Positions 33,501 through 43,284 of a stretch of 57,448 nucleotides of DNA are shown here, piece by piece (position 1 is the first letter of the stretch; each line of letters starts with the position of its first letter). The translations under genes were made by a program, and so were the position numbers. Below the pieces are notes generated by a model. That model saw only the letters and a list, made by a program, of their open reading frames with translations. It did no database searches and was not told the origin of the DNA. The stretch comes from DASVTR01 sp033855775 (lineage in GTDB: Bacteria > Acidobacteriota > Blastocatellia > Pyrinomonadales > Pyrinomonadaceae), in assembly GCA_033855775.1 (NCBI GenBank), contig JAWVFT010000001.1, positions 1 to 57,448 of the forward strand, in the 5' to 3' direction.

Positions 33501-36500
33501 CGTACGGGTGGCTCCAACGGCGCGGCTTCAGTCAACTACGCGACCAGCAACGGGACGGCGACGGGCGGCGCATCCTGCGGGGCGGGCGTTGACTACATCA
33601 CAACTTCGGGCACACTGAATTGGGCTGACCTCGATTCCGCATCGAAGACCTTTACCGTGACAGTCTGCAACGATGGGGTTTCTGAACCAAGCGAAACCGT
33701 CAACCTCGCGCTCACGGGCGCAGTGACCGCATCGCTCGGAACACCGAATACAGCCGTCTTGACGATTACCAATGCGGCGGACGTTTTCAACGGCACCGTC
33801 AACGTCGGCACGGGTCAAACCTACACCTCCCTGACCAACACGGGCGGCTTGTTCGAGAACATCAACAACGGCTCAGTGACCGGCAACACAACCATCAACA
33901 TCACTTCCGATTTGACGGGTGAAACCGGAACTGTCGCGCTGAACCAGTTTGCCGGAGGATTCACGCTCACCATTAAGCCTTCGGGCGCGGCGCGAACTAT
34001 TTCCGGTTCCGCGACATCTGCGTTGATTAAACTCAACGGCGCGGATAACGTCACGATTGATGGCTCGACAAGCGGCGGAACAGACCGCAGCTTGACGATT
34101 ACCAATACCAACACGGCAGCAACAATAGCCACCATTTGGCTTTCCAGCTTGGGAACAGGACTTGGCGCGACCAACGACACAGTGAAGAACGTACTCATCG
34201 CGGCGGGCACAAACCAAGCCACCGGAACGAATCTTTCTTTCGGTATTTTCTCCGGCGGCACGACTCTCAGCATTACCAGTGACGGTGTGGACAATGACAC
34301 CAACACTTTCAACAATAACTTTGTTATCTCCGCGCGTTATGGCATCTACCTGCGCGGCGGAGTGGCAAACTCGAATGACAATAATGTCATCTCGCAAAAC
34401 CTAGTCGGGCCAGCGGCGTTTGGCGCAACCGAAATAGGACGAGACGGTATCGTTATTCAATACCAGAACACAGCCAACGTAACGCAAAACGAAGTGCGTT
34501 TTGTCGGCGGCGACTTTGCCAATCGCTCGACCTTCGGTAAAGCCATTGGCATCGCTATCGGTAGCGAACTCGGGCCAACACCGACAACGACGATAGTTAC
34601 CAACTCGACGATTACCCGTAACTTGATTCACGACATCGTTGATGAAAAGACGGGTTCGGCGATTGGTATCGAGGTTGGCGAAGATGCCACCGCCGCTAGC
34701 GGCAATACCGTCGCTAATAACATGATTTACAACGTCCACTCCAACGGCACATCCGGCGACCAAACCAACGGTCTTTCGATTGGCGGCGGCAACGGCGATA
34801 AGATTGTCTTTAACAGCATCTCGCTGACCGGCGACCTTGACCCAGGCAGTTCGTCAACGTCATCGGAAAGCGCTGCGGGCGTTCGTATCGTGTCAACTAC
34901 GCCCGTCAACTTGACGCTCAAGGACAACATCATTTCGGTTGACGTAACGTCGAATACCTCGACGCTCAAGCATTACGCTTTCGTCATCCCATCATCTACT
35001 TATGCCTATGGGACGGGCGGCGCTGACTACAACGATTACTTCGTGAACGCCAGCAACACGCAAATGGTCTTGTTCGGCATCGGCACAGCTGTGCCCTATA
35101 CGGACAAGGCTGCGCTTCCGTCAGAAACGGGGCAGGATGCAAACTCAATCAGTCTCAATCCCAGCTTCGTCAGCGCAACCAACCTCCACGTCACGACTTC
35201 GCCGGTTTCACCCGTCAATCATGCGGGCACGTCCATCGCGGGCATCACGACCGACTTTGACGGCGACACCCGCAACTCAACGCCCGACATCGGCGCGGAC
35301 GAGATTATCGTTCCCGGCAGCCTGCAACTCAGCAGCGCGACCTACAGTGTCAACGAGGGCGCGGGCAACATCGTCATCAACGTGACGCGCACGGGCGGCA
35401 GCGACGGCGCGGCCTCAGTCCATTACGCGACCGCCGACGGCACGGCAGGCAGCGCCGACTACACGGCGCAGACCGGCACGCTCAACTGGACGGACGGCGA
35501 CGCGGCCAACAAGACCATCACCGTCCCCATCAACGACGACAGCATCTTTGAAGGCGACGAGACATTCTCGGTCAGCCTCGACACGGCGACGGGCGCAACG
35601 CTCGGTTCGCCCTCGACGGCGACCGTTACCATCAACGACAACGACAGCGCTCCCGCCTTCTCCATTGACGACGTGACGCACAATGAAGGCGACTCCGGCA
35701 CGACCAGCTACACCTTTACCGTCACCAAGACGGGCGCGACCGCCTTCAACTCGACCGTTGATTACGCGACCGTCAACGGCACGGCCACCGCGCCGTCCGA
35801 TTTCACGGCCATTCCGGCGACGACGTTGACCTTCCTGCCCGGAGATGCGACGAAGCAAGTTACTGTCTTGGTCAACGGCGACACGACCGTCGAGCCTAAC
35901 GAAGCGTTCACCGTTCATTTGAGCAACGCCACCGGCGCGTCCATCGCGGATGCCGACGGCACGGGCGCCATCACGAACGATGACACGCGCCCGCCCGCCT
36001 CGGTCGTCTACGTTGACGACGACTTTACGGGGGCGCCCGGCACAGACCCGGACGGCGCAGGCCCGGCCACCGAAATCGGCTACGACGCCTTCCCGACCAT
36101 TCAGGGCGGCGCAACCAATGTTGCCAGTGGCGGCACGGTCAATGTCGCAGCAGGCACGTACACCGAAAACGTCACCATCGCCAAGCCCCTGACGCTGACC
36201 GGCGCAGGACAGGCGAGCGTCACGCTCCGTCCCGCAATCTCGAACCCGAATTGCGGCGGCGCGGGCGGCGGCTCGCTCTGCGCGGGCAGCAGCAACCTGA
36301 TTCTCGTGCAGGCCAGCAACGTGACCATCAGCGGCCTGACGCTCGACGGCGATAATCCTTCGCTGACTTCCGGCACAGTCCGCAGCGGCGCAGACATTGA
36401 TGCGCGCAACGGCATCATCACCAATCACACGCTCGGCACGTTCAATAACCTGTCCGTCCACGACACGACCGTCAGGAACATCTACCTGCGCGGCATGTAC

Positions 36501-39500
36501 GCGTCCAGCGGCGGCGACTTTAACTTCACCAACAACACTGTCTCGAACGTCACCGGAGACGGCGGCTCAATCGCCATCTTCTCCTTCAGCGGCGCCGGCA
36601 CATATAGCGGCAACATCGTCTCCGACGCCAACGACGGCATCTCCGCCAACCACTCGCGCGGCATACAGTTCCTGAACAATCAGGTGTCGGACGCCGCCAG
36701 CGGCATTCACACGGACAACGCAGGCGACGGCGGCGGCGTCTCCGACCTGATTCAGGGCAACACCGTCGCGAACAGCAAGCTCAACGGCTACGGCATCTGG
36801 ACGTTTGTGCCCTTCCTGCCCATCACGGTCAACAACAACACCGTGACCAACGTTGATGTCGGCCTCTCGGCGGCTGGCGGGCAGAGCACGCCCGTCGCCA
36901 CGACCTTCACCAACAACACCGTCAACGGCATGGGCAAGGCCAACGCCACCGGCGTCTATTTGACGACAGACCAGTTCGGCTTCGGGCTCGGCAACAACTC
37001 CGTCGTCTTCCGCAGCAACACCATCACCGGCAACGTTGACGGCTTCTACCTCGAAACGACCTCCAACTTCAGCGCGCGTCAGAGCGCGAACTCAAGGCCG
37101 CTGCCCGCCGCCGTCAACACGCGCGAATCGGGCGGCAAGGAAACAACAACGCAAGGCGCCGACAGCCCAACCGCGCAAGGCACGCTGACGCTCATCGCTG
37201 ACTTTAACCGCATCACAGGCAACAGCAGCACGGGCGTCACCAAGGTCGGCTCCGGCGTCCTGCAAGCGACGATGGAGAACAACTGGTGGGGCTGCAACGC
37301 CGGCCCAGGCCAGACCGGCTGCCAGACCGTAGACGCCGCCGTTGACTTCAATCCGTGGCTCGTCCTGACGACCTCGGCCTCGCCGAACCCGATTGCGCCG
37401 GGCGGCGCTTCGACCGTCACCGCTGACATGACGCACAACTCCGACGGCGCGGTTCCTTCGGCTACCATCTTCGTGCCCGCGACGCCCGTCAGCTTCAGCG
37501 CGACCAACGGCAACGTCTCGCCCACCAGCGGGACAATCACCAATGGGCAGGCGACCACTACTTTCACCTCCACGTCCGCCAACAACGGCACAGCCTCCGC
37601 GACCGTGGATAACCAGACCACCCCGACCAACATCAACGTCACCGCGCCCACGTTCTCCATCGACGACGTGACGCACAACGAAGGCGACAGCGGCACGACC
37701 AGCTACACCTTCACTGTGACGAAGACCGGCGCGACCGCCTTCAACGCGACCGTTGACTACGCGACCGTTGACGGCACGGCCACCGACGCCGACAACGACT
37801 ACGAGCCGCTTTCACTTGCGACCCTGACCTTCCTGCCCGCCGATACCGCGAAGCAGGTGACTGTCACCGTCAACGGCGACACGACCTTCGAAGCTGACGA
37901 GACGTTCACCGTTCACCTGTCGAACGCCACCGGCGCAACCATCGCGGACGCCGACGGCACAGGCACAATCACGAACGACGACACGCAGAACACCGGAACC
38001 TTCCAGTTCAGCGCGGCCAGCTACTCCGTCAACGAAAGCCGCGCCAGCGCCACCATCACCGTCACCCGCACTGTTTCTACGAGCGGCGCGGCGACCATTC
38101 ATTACGCGACCTCCGATGGCACGGCCACGGCAGGCGCGGACTACACCACGGCCTCCGGCGATTTGAGCTTCGCCAACGGTGACACCAGCAAGACCTTCAC
38201 CGTCGCCATCATCAACGACACCGACACGGAGCCAAGCGAAACCGTCACGCTGACGCTCTCCGCTCCGTCCGCGGGCGCGACGCTCGGAACACCGAACCCC
38301 GCCACGCTGACCATCACGGACAACGACGGCGCGGCTTCTTCCAACGTCGTCGTCGTGCTGCCCACAGACCTCCACGGCTGGTCCGCCTTTAACGAGCAGA
38401 CCGCGAGCGCCACGTTCACGAGTGGCCCCGCGACGCCGCCTTACGGTTCCGGCAGTTACCAGATGTCAACCGGCGCAGGCGACGGCGCTGGTCAGGGAGG
38501 CAAGAGCTACTTCAAGACCAACACCTACAACGGCACGCGTCTCGATGCTATCTCTTCGATGAGCTACAGCACATACGTTGACCCCTCGACGCCGGGCAAT
38601 AACATCGCGCCCGTCATCGAAATGATGGTCGACACCGACGGCAACGGCACGCGCAACACCACGCTCGTCTTCGAGCCTATCTATTCGCCTGAGCAGGGAG
38701 CTATCCAGAAGGGCGTCTGGCAGACATGGAACGCGCGCGCTGGCAAGTGGCGGTCAAGCGCGACCGTCGGGCCGATTGTCCCGAACACTTACTTCCCGCT
38801 CGACACCTTCATTGACGCCTTCCCGGGCGCAACGATTGTCGAGTGGTTCCCGCGCGCCGACGGCTACGGCCTCGGCACGAGCGTCGGTCAATCATCGGGC
38901 GGCGCATGGGCCAACTTCGTCGGCAGCGTTGACGGCTTCGAGATTGGCGCGAACAACGCTTCGACTATCAACGACTACGAACTGGCGCTGCCCGCCATCT
39001 CCGTTGACGACCCGACCTTCGTCGAAGGCGATTCGGTCATTGGCCCGCACTTCACCGTCACGCTCAACGGCAAGAGCAGCGTGCCTGTGATGGTTGACTA
39101 CGCGACCGCCGACGGCACAGCCACCGCCGGAAGCGATTATCAATCCACCAGCGGAACCCTGACGTTTGCGCCCAACGAGACGAGCAAGGATGTTCTCATC
39201 ACGGTCGTCGGCGACATGGCCAATGAGGGGACGGAGAATTTCTTCCTCAACCTCACCAATCCTGTCAACGCCACCATCAGCGATGCTCAGGGCATCGGCA
39301 CAATCACGGACAATGATGCCGCCCCGTCGTTCTCCATTGACGACGTGACGCACATGGAAGGCAACAGCGGCACGACCGTTTACACCTTCACAGTGACGAA
39401 GACGGGCGCCACCACGTTTGCGACCTCCGTTGATTTCACGACCGTTGACGGCACGGCGACCGTCGCCAATAACGACTACGCCAGCAACAACGGCACGCTC

Positions 39501-42500
39501 AACTTCGCCGCGGGCGACACGACGAAGCAGATTACCGTCAACGTCAACGGCGACTACTTCGTCGAGCCGGACGAGGCGTTCACAGTCCATCTCAGCAATG
39601 AGAGCGGCGCGACCATCGCCGACGCGGACGGCACAGGGACGATTCAAAACGACGACAGCGCGCCGGCGGTCGTCTACGTTGACGACGACTTTACGGGCGC
39701 CCCCGGCACAGACCCGGACGGCGCAGGCCCGGCCACGGCCATCGGCTACGACGCCTTCCCGACCATTCAGGGCGGCGTGAACGGCGTGGCCCCCGGCGGC
39801 ACGGTCAACGTCGCCGCAGGCGCTTATCACGAAGATGTCAACGTCAACAAGACAGTGAATCTCAACGGAGCGGGCGCAGGTGTCGTCACTATCAGCGGCC
39901 CCATCGGCGGCCCCGCGACCGCGCTTCAAATCAACGCCAGCAACGTGTCTATCAGCGGCTTTACCATCACACGCGACGGCAACAACACGACCGACTGGAA
40001 TAATCCCGGCCTCAACAACGCGGGCATCGCCATTCAGGGATTGTCCATCAGCGGCGCTCTCGTCCACGACAACATCATCACCGGCAACCGCACCGGCATT
40101 GACATCAACAACAGCAACGGACACACCATCCGTAACAACGTCATTGACTTTAACCGGACGGGCCTTATCTTCCGCAACCAGACCGACAGCATGACGGTTG
40201 TGGAAAACTTCATCACCAACAACTGGACCGTCGGCATTCTCTTCCTGGACGGCAGCGGCGGCTCCAACGTGCCTGTCCAATCGGCGGCTCATTCTTCGTT
40301 CACCAACAACAACATCAGCGCCAACTGGTACGGGCAGATTGTTGACCGTCAAGCGGGCGGCTCAATCCCCGCGCCGGGAACGAGCAACGTCAAGAACTTC
40401 AGAGGCAACTGGTTCGGCACGACCAGTCCGGTCGTGACCACCGCCAACAGCGCCGAACCCGGCTACGCCGCGCAGATTCCTGTGGCGTACGGCGGCACGG
40501 CCACGCCTCCGGGCGGCCAGCCTGACATCGCAGGCCCCGCTTCGGCCAATCTCAAATATATTCCGTTCCTTTTGAGCGGCACGGACACCAACGTCGAGAC
40601 GACGCCCGGTCGCGGAACCTTCGGCTTCCAGGGCGTGTCGAACACAGTGGTTGTCTGGCCCGTCAACATGAACGGCTGGACTTTCTTCGACGACAATCCG
40701 GGCACGGGGACAGGCTCCGGCGGCTTTGAGGATGGCCCGGCCACGCCGCCGCTCGGCGTCGGCAGCGCCTTCCTGACCGTTGACGCCACGGGCCGCCACG
40801 CCCTCGGCACGGCGACCTACGCCGGAACGCGCATGGACGACATCGCGGACCTGCGCTACAGCAGCTATCAGGACAACAACAGCAACACGGTCGTCGCGCC
40901 TTCGCTTCAGTTCGACATTGACTACGACCTTGCGGACACGTTCACAGGTTATCAGGGCCGCCTCGTCTTCGAGCCGTACCAATCTGGAACCGTGCAACAA
41001 AACGTCTGGCAGAACTGGAACGCGCTCGCCGGTAACTGGTACGGCACGCGCTCGACCGTCACCATCAACGGCAACGCCAGCGTTCCCAATCCCTGCCAGC
41101 AAAACAGTCCGTGCACGTGGCAGCAGGTGCTGGCCAGCTTCCCGAACGCGGGCGTGCTCAACAACTCCGGCGCGATGCTCTTCAAGGTCGGCGGCCCATG
41201 GTCGCCCGGCTTCGACGGCAACGTTGACGCCTTCAACATCAGCGTCAACGCCGCGCACGTCGTTTACGACTTCGAGCCTCTGCCGCATCTCTCGATTGAC
41301 GACGTGACGCATCTGGAAGGCAACAGCGGAACCACCGCCTACACCTTCACCGTCACGCTCTCAAGAGCGATTGACCAGACCGTCACGGTTGACTACGCCA
41401 CACAGGACGTGACAGCAAGCGCGCCGTCCGACTACACGGCGCTCTCGACCACGCAGTTAATCTTCAATCCCGGCGATACCGTTAAGCAGGTCGTCGTGCA
41501 GGTCAACGGCGACACGGGCGTCGAGCCTGACGAGACATTCAACGTCAAGCTCTCGAATCCGTCGAACGCCACTATCACGGACGATACGGGCGTAGGCACG
41601 ATTCAAAACGACGACACGGCGGCGATGGGCATTCTCGCCTTTAGCTCCGCGACCTACAGCGTCAACGAAAACGACCCCGCGCATCACGCGACCATCACGG
41701 TCACACGCTCCGGCGGCACGAACGGCACGGTCAGCGTTGACTACGCGACCACGAACGGCACGGCGACCGCAGGCTCTGACTATACGACGGCCTCTGGCAC
41801 GCTCGTCTTCAACGATGGCGTCTCGTCGCAAACCTTCGACGTGCCCATCATTGACGACAACGTGTATGAAGGAAACGAGACGGTCAATCTGGCCCTCAGC
41901 AATCCGCAGGGCGGCACAAGCTCGCTCGGTTCGCCGAGCACGGCTGTGCTCACCATCGGCGACAACGAAGCCCCGCCAGCCGTCTCGATTAACGACGTGA
42001 CCGTGGCCGAAGGCAACAGCGGCACGACCGCTCTGAACTTCAACGTCACGCTGTCAAGGCCGAGCGCTTTCTCAGTGACCGTCAACTACCAGACCGCCAA
42101 CGGCACGGCCAAGACTCCCGGCGACTACCAGACCGCTTCAGGCGTGGTGACTTTCCCGGCCAACTCGACGAGCCAGCCCGTCGCCGTCACGGCCTTCGGC
42201 GATACCGTCATCGAAGGCAACGAGACTCTCCGCGTCAATCTGAGCAGCCCGACCGGCGGCGCTACGCTCGGCGACGCGCAGGGCGTCGGAACCCTTGACA
42301 ACGACGACGGCGCGACCGGCCGCCTCGCCTTCACGAAGAACGATTTCGACGGCGACGCTCATACGGACATCGCCATCTGGCGCGGCAGCACAGGCAACTG
42401 GTACATCAACAACAGCGGCGGAGCGCCTTCGTCAGTCCAATTTAACTGGGGCGAGAGCAGCCTCGGCGACGTGGCTGTCCCGGCTGATTATGATGGCGAC

Positions 42501-43172
42501 GGCAAGACGGACATCGCCGTCTGGCGCGCGACCGACGGCAACTGGTACATCGTCCAAAGCTCTACGGGGACGCCCATCATTAAGAACTGGGGAGAGGCGG
42601 GCGACCTGCCCGTCCCCGGCGATTATGATGGCGACAACAAGACGGACGTGGCCGTCTGGCGCCAAGCGGACGGCAACTGGTATATCCTGAACAGCCGCGA
42701 CAACACCTCGACGGTGCACGGTTGGGGAACGACCGGCGACCAGCCCGTGCTCGGCGATTTCGACGGCGACAGGATGACCGACATCGCCGTCTATCGTCCA
42801 TCGGAAGGCAACTGGTACATCGTCAATAGCTCGCTCAACAACGTCACGCTGCTGAACTGGGGCGCGGGCGGCGACCGTCCCGCTCCCGCCGATTTCGACG
42901 GCGACGGCAAGACCGACATCACCGTCTTCCGCGCCGCCGGCAACTGGTACATACGCAACAGCGGCGACAATACCGTGACGCTTCGCAACTGGGGCAACGT
43001 CAGCGACGAACTCGTTCCGGGCAACTACGACAACGACGCGAAGGCGGACATCGCCGTCTGGCGTCCCAACGAAGGAACGTGGTACATCATCAACAGCGCG
43101 TCCAACACGGGCAGCAATTTCTACCTCGGGCTCACTGGCGATACGCCTGTTCCGGCGGCATACCTTCATTAA
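30567..43172 (+). CDS. Giant mosaic surface protein (Calx-beta, beta-helix, FG-GAP)
   Basis: 4201 residues. A hydrophobic segment at ~17-35 (RLIVALVAIIFIASIVTATS) serves as signal or anchor. Approximate order: nidogen-like beta domain 100-330, Fn3 346-435, beta-helix 440-950, Calx-beta 955-1070, beta-helix 1075-1578, two Calx-beta 1582-1808, beta-helix 1812-2268, Big-1-like 2268-2361, two Calx-beta 2362-2588, unnamed module X 2590-2810, two Calx-beta 2810-3031, beta-helix 3033-3332, second module X 3355-3572, three Calx-beta 3573-3916, six FG-GAP/VCBS repeats 3918-4195 (DYDGDGKTDIAVWR type). Calx-beta markers are VDYATxDGTA and EPxExFTVxLSN. AAGGA lies 11 nt before the ATG. No known C-terminal sorting signal is visible. 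Probable calcium-binding adhesin or matrix protein. Confidence 0.93.
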   Translation: MKNYSNLIAPKTTGARLIVALVAIIFIASIVTATSYVQQAWNNFQEDKNASAEKTQEGQKEKPGATESNGVAMVPSPGPAAIADLNASPVESLFVDGVNTPQAVNNYAPTRTTGITYGSISGTGTSVTSWRNTTSLDDNLSNNQPIGFTFIYNGGAFQNFRVSTNGFITFNTSSTAVGATVSTPYNYENVGLSSSSASTNFSPNTLAPMWDDLVVPTAGTLNGNIKYLTTGVSPNRILTVEWIGMELFSNAGPDMNFQVKLYEADGHIEYVYGTMTSGTTGSYSYSTGINASTVSASPTAAELLTQQTANTATFNNTPQISLGGANPGAAVPATNTQITFTPPVTTPAAPTSLTFPTVGASFATLNWVDNANNETNYNVLISTDGGVTYQTFGAIFPANTTGITVTGLSASTTYFFRVLATTEAVSSTPLNGSVTTGAPVSGTKTIGAGGDYPTLTLAINDVNAGVGSGGVTFNITASTTFAETTPCITGGSAATPVVFQKSGAGANPIVTPAGSTSTVDYGICIFGGDNITFDGIDVAPAGVSTAVEFGYIIVNGSVTNGAQNNIIKNANITLSRTNTSSVGISQNIANGGGTPTATTGANSGNKYYNITVQNSYVGITLSGTASFPDTGCEVGVTGGGTTTIGAATANDIGNGTVATWGIRATNQSGVKIFNVEVRNVTSTGTNAVDGISMDNTANSSTVSAGTCEIFNNKVHDIKSTSASSTSHILSGIKVNLTTNAASVSRVYNNFIYGLDNNSTATSRQIIGIRVQDGGTGSGATHNIDLNSVRLAPTGVSCSNTTFEIGSTSGPVIKVRDNIFANFTGAQAGSAKHYTWVTPSATLIGPAGSVSNNNDLYVNNTTNGFIALNTSTPTDYATLTAWKAFAASPDANSISSDPLFFAATDLHIPSGSPAVDAGSFFAGAITWAGTDIDAQVRPNGATNPDIGADEFYPSPGSVQFSSPTYSITETGVTATITATRTGGSNGAASVNYATSNGTATGGASCGAGVDYITTSGTLNWADLDSASKTFTVTVCNDGVSEPSETVNLALTGAVTASLGTPNTAVLTITNAADVFNGTVNVGTGQTYTSLTNTGGLFENINNGSVTGNTTINITSDLTGETGTVALNQFAGGFTLTIKPSGAARTISGSATSALIKLNGADNVTIDGSTSGGTDRSLTITNTNTAATIATIWLSSLGTGLGATNDTVKNVLIAAGTNQATGTNLSFGIFSGGTTLSITSDGVDNDTNTFNNNFVISARYGIYLRGGVANSNDNNVISQNLVGPAAFGATEIGRDGIVIQYQNTANVTQNEVRFVGGDFANRSTFGKAIGIAIGSELGPTPTTTIVTNSTITRNLIHDIVDEKTGSAIGIEVGEDATAASGNTVANNMIYNVHSNGTSGDQTNGLSIGGGNGDKIVFNSISLTGDLDPGSSSTSSESAAGVRIVSTTPVNLTLKDNIISVDVTSNTSTLKHYAFVIPSSTYAYGTGGADYNDYFVNASNTQMVLFGIGTAVPYTDKAALPSETGQDANSISLNPSFVSATNLHVTTSPVSPVNHAGTSIAGITTDFDGDTRNSTPDIGADEIIVPGSLQLSSATYSVNEGAGNIVINVTRTGGSDGAASVHYATADGTAGSADYTAQTGTLNWTDGDAANKTITVPINDDSIFEGDETFSVSLDTATGATLGSPSTATVTINDNDSAPAFSIDDVTHNEGDSGTTSYTFTVTKTGATAFNSTVDYATVNGTATAPSDFTAIPATTLTFLPGDATKQVTVLVNGDTTVEPNEAFTVHLSNATGASIADADGTGAITNDDTRPPASVVYVDDDFTGAPGTDPDGAGPATEIGYDAFPTIQGGATNVASGGTVNVAAGTYTENVTIAKPLTLTGAGQASVTLRPAISNPNCGGAGGGSLCAGSSNLILVQASNVTISGLTLDGDNPSLTSGTVRSGADIDARNGIITNHTLGTFNNLSVHDTTVRNIYLRGMYASSGGDFNFTNNTVSNVTGDGGSIAIFSFSGAGTYSGNIVSDANDGISANHSRGIQFLNNQVSDAASGIHTDNAGDGGGVSDLIQGNTVANSKLNGYGIWTFVPFLPITVNNNTVTNVDVGLSAAGGQSTPVATTFTNNTVNGMGKANATGVYLTTDQFGFGLGNNSVVFRSNTITGNVDGFYLETTSNFSARQSANSRPLPAAVNTRESGGKETTTQGADSPTAQGTLTLIADFNRITGNSSTGVTKVGSGVLQATMENNWWGCNAGPGQTGCQTVDAAVDFNPWLVLTTSASPNPIAPGGASTVTADMTHNSDGAVPSATIFVPATPVSFSATNGNVSPTSGTITNGQATTTFTSTSANNGTASATVDNQTTPTNINVTAPTFSIDDVTHNEGDSGTTSYTFTVTKTGATAFNATVDYATVDGTATDADNDYEPLSLATLTFLPADTAKQVTVTVNGDTTFEADETFTVHLSNATGATIADADGTGTITNDDTQNTGTFQFSAASYSVNESRASATITVTRTVSTSGAATIHYATSDGTATAGADYTTASGDLSFANGDTSKTFTVAIINDTDTEPSETVTLTLSAPSAGATLGTPNPATLTITDNDGAASSNVVVVLPTDLHGWSAFNEQTASATFTSGPATPPYGSGSYQMSTGAGDGAGQGGKSYFKTNTYNGTRLDAISSMSYSTYVDPSTPGNNIAPVIEMMVDTDGNGTRNTTLVFEPIYSPEQGAIQKGVWQTWNARAGKWRSSATVGPIVPNTYFPLDTFIDAFPGATIVEWFPRADGYGLGTSVGQSSGGAWANFVGSVDGFEIGANNASTINDYELALPAISVDDPTFVEGDSVIGPHFTVTLNGKSSVPVMVDYATADGTATAGSDYQSTSGTLTFAPNETSKDVLITVVGDMANEGTENFFLNLTNPVNATISDAQGIGTITDNDAAPSFSIDDVTHMEGNSGTTVYTFTVTKTGATTFATSVDFTTVDGTATVANNDYASNNGTLNFAAGDTTKQITVNVNGDYFVEPDEAFTVHLSNESGATIADADGTGTIQNDDSAPAVVYVDDDFTGAPGTDPDGAGPATAIGYDAFPTIQGGVNGVAPGGTVNVAAGAYHEDVNVNKTVNLNGAGAGVVTISGPIGGPATALQINASNVSISGFTITRDGNNTTDWNNPGLNNAGIAIQGLSISGALVHDNIITGNRTGIDINNSNGHTIRNNVIDFNRTGLIFRNQTDSMTVVENFITNNWTVGILFLDGSGGSNVPVQSAAHSSFTNNNISANWYGQIVDRQAGGSIPAPGTSNVKNFRGNWFGTTSPVVTTANSAEPGYAAQIPVAYGGTATPPGGQPDIAGPASANLKYIPFLLSGTDTNVETTPGRGTFGFQGVSNTVVVWPVNMNGWTFFDDNPGTGTGSGGFEDGPATPPLGVGSAFLTVDATGRHALGTATYAGTRMDDIADLRYSSYQDNNSNTVVAPSLQFDIDYDLADTFTGYQGRLVFEPYQSGTVQQNVWQNWNALAGNWYGTRSTVTINGNASVPNPCQQNSPCTWQQVLASFPNAGVLNNSGAMLFKVGGPWSPGFDGNVDAFNISVNAAHVVYDFEPLPHLSIDDVTHLEGNSGTTAYTFTVTLSRAIDQTVTVDYATQDVTASAPSDYTALSTTQLIFNPGDTVKQVVVQVNGDTGVEPDETFNVKLSNPSNATITDDTGVGTIQNDDTAAMGILAFSSATYSVNENDPAHHATITVTRSGGTNGTVSVDYATTNGTATAGSDYTTASGTLVFNDGVSSQTFDVPIIDDNVYEGNETVNLALSNPQGGTSSLGSPSTAVLTIGDNEAPPAVSINDVTVAEGNSGTTALNFNVTLSRPSAFSVTVNYQTANGTAKTPGDYQTASGVVTFPANSTSQPVAVTAFGDTVIEGNETLRVNLSSPTGGATLGDAQGVGTLDNDDGATGRLAFTKNDFDGDAHTDIAIWRGSTGNWYINNSGGAPSSVQFNWGESSLGDVAVPADYDGDGKTDIAVWRATDGNWYIVQSSTGTPIIKNWGEAGDLPVPGDYDGDNKTDVAVWRQADGNWYILNSRDNTSTVHGWGTTGDQPVLGDFDGDRMTDIAVYRPSEGNWYIVNSSLNNVTLLNWGAGGDRPAPADFDGDGKTDITVFRAAGNWYIRNSGDNTVTLRNWGNVSDELVPGNYDNDAKADIAVWRPNEGTWYIINSASNTGSNFYLGLTGDTPVPAAYLH
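36003..36110 (+). repeat. 108-bp direct repeat, copy 1, inside the giant gene
   Basis: Encodes VVYVDDDFTGAPGTDPDG and the following AGPATEIGYDAFPTIQGG at the start of a beta-helix. It matches 39669-39776 at 103 of 108 bases. Confidence 0.85.
39669..39776 (+). repeat. 108-bp direct repeat, copy 2, inside the giant gene
   Basis: Second copy, starting another beta-helix. Copies are 3666 bp apart, a multiple of three, so recombination between them would delete or duplicate 1222 codons in frame. Confidence 0.85.
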
Positions 43173-43216
43173 AAAGAAGGCTCGTCGCGCGTGGGCTCAG
43201 TCACGCTGAAAACCGA

Positions 43217-43254
43217 AAAAAGGGTGAGCGGTTATCTGGCCGCCCACCCTTTTT
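43217..43254. terminator. Bidirectional terminator, giant gene / amidase
   Basis: AAAAAGGGTG (43217-43226) pairs with CACCCTTTT (43245-43254 region) and GCGG pairs with CCGC inside, one mismatch. An A-run on the left and a T-run on the right make it a classic terminator on both strands, between convergent genes. Confidence 0.85.
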
Positions 43255-43284
43255 CTCGTTTGACGTTGATTGATGAAAGCGGAG

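Noticed and set aside
38892..40352. 486-residue minus-strand frame within the giant gene
   Set aside because: Arises from GC-rich third positions of the repetitive plus-strand frame; Val/Asp/Arg-biased with no domain. Other minus frames at 31968-32711, 35415-36461 and 42432-43169 are rejected for the same reason.
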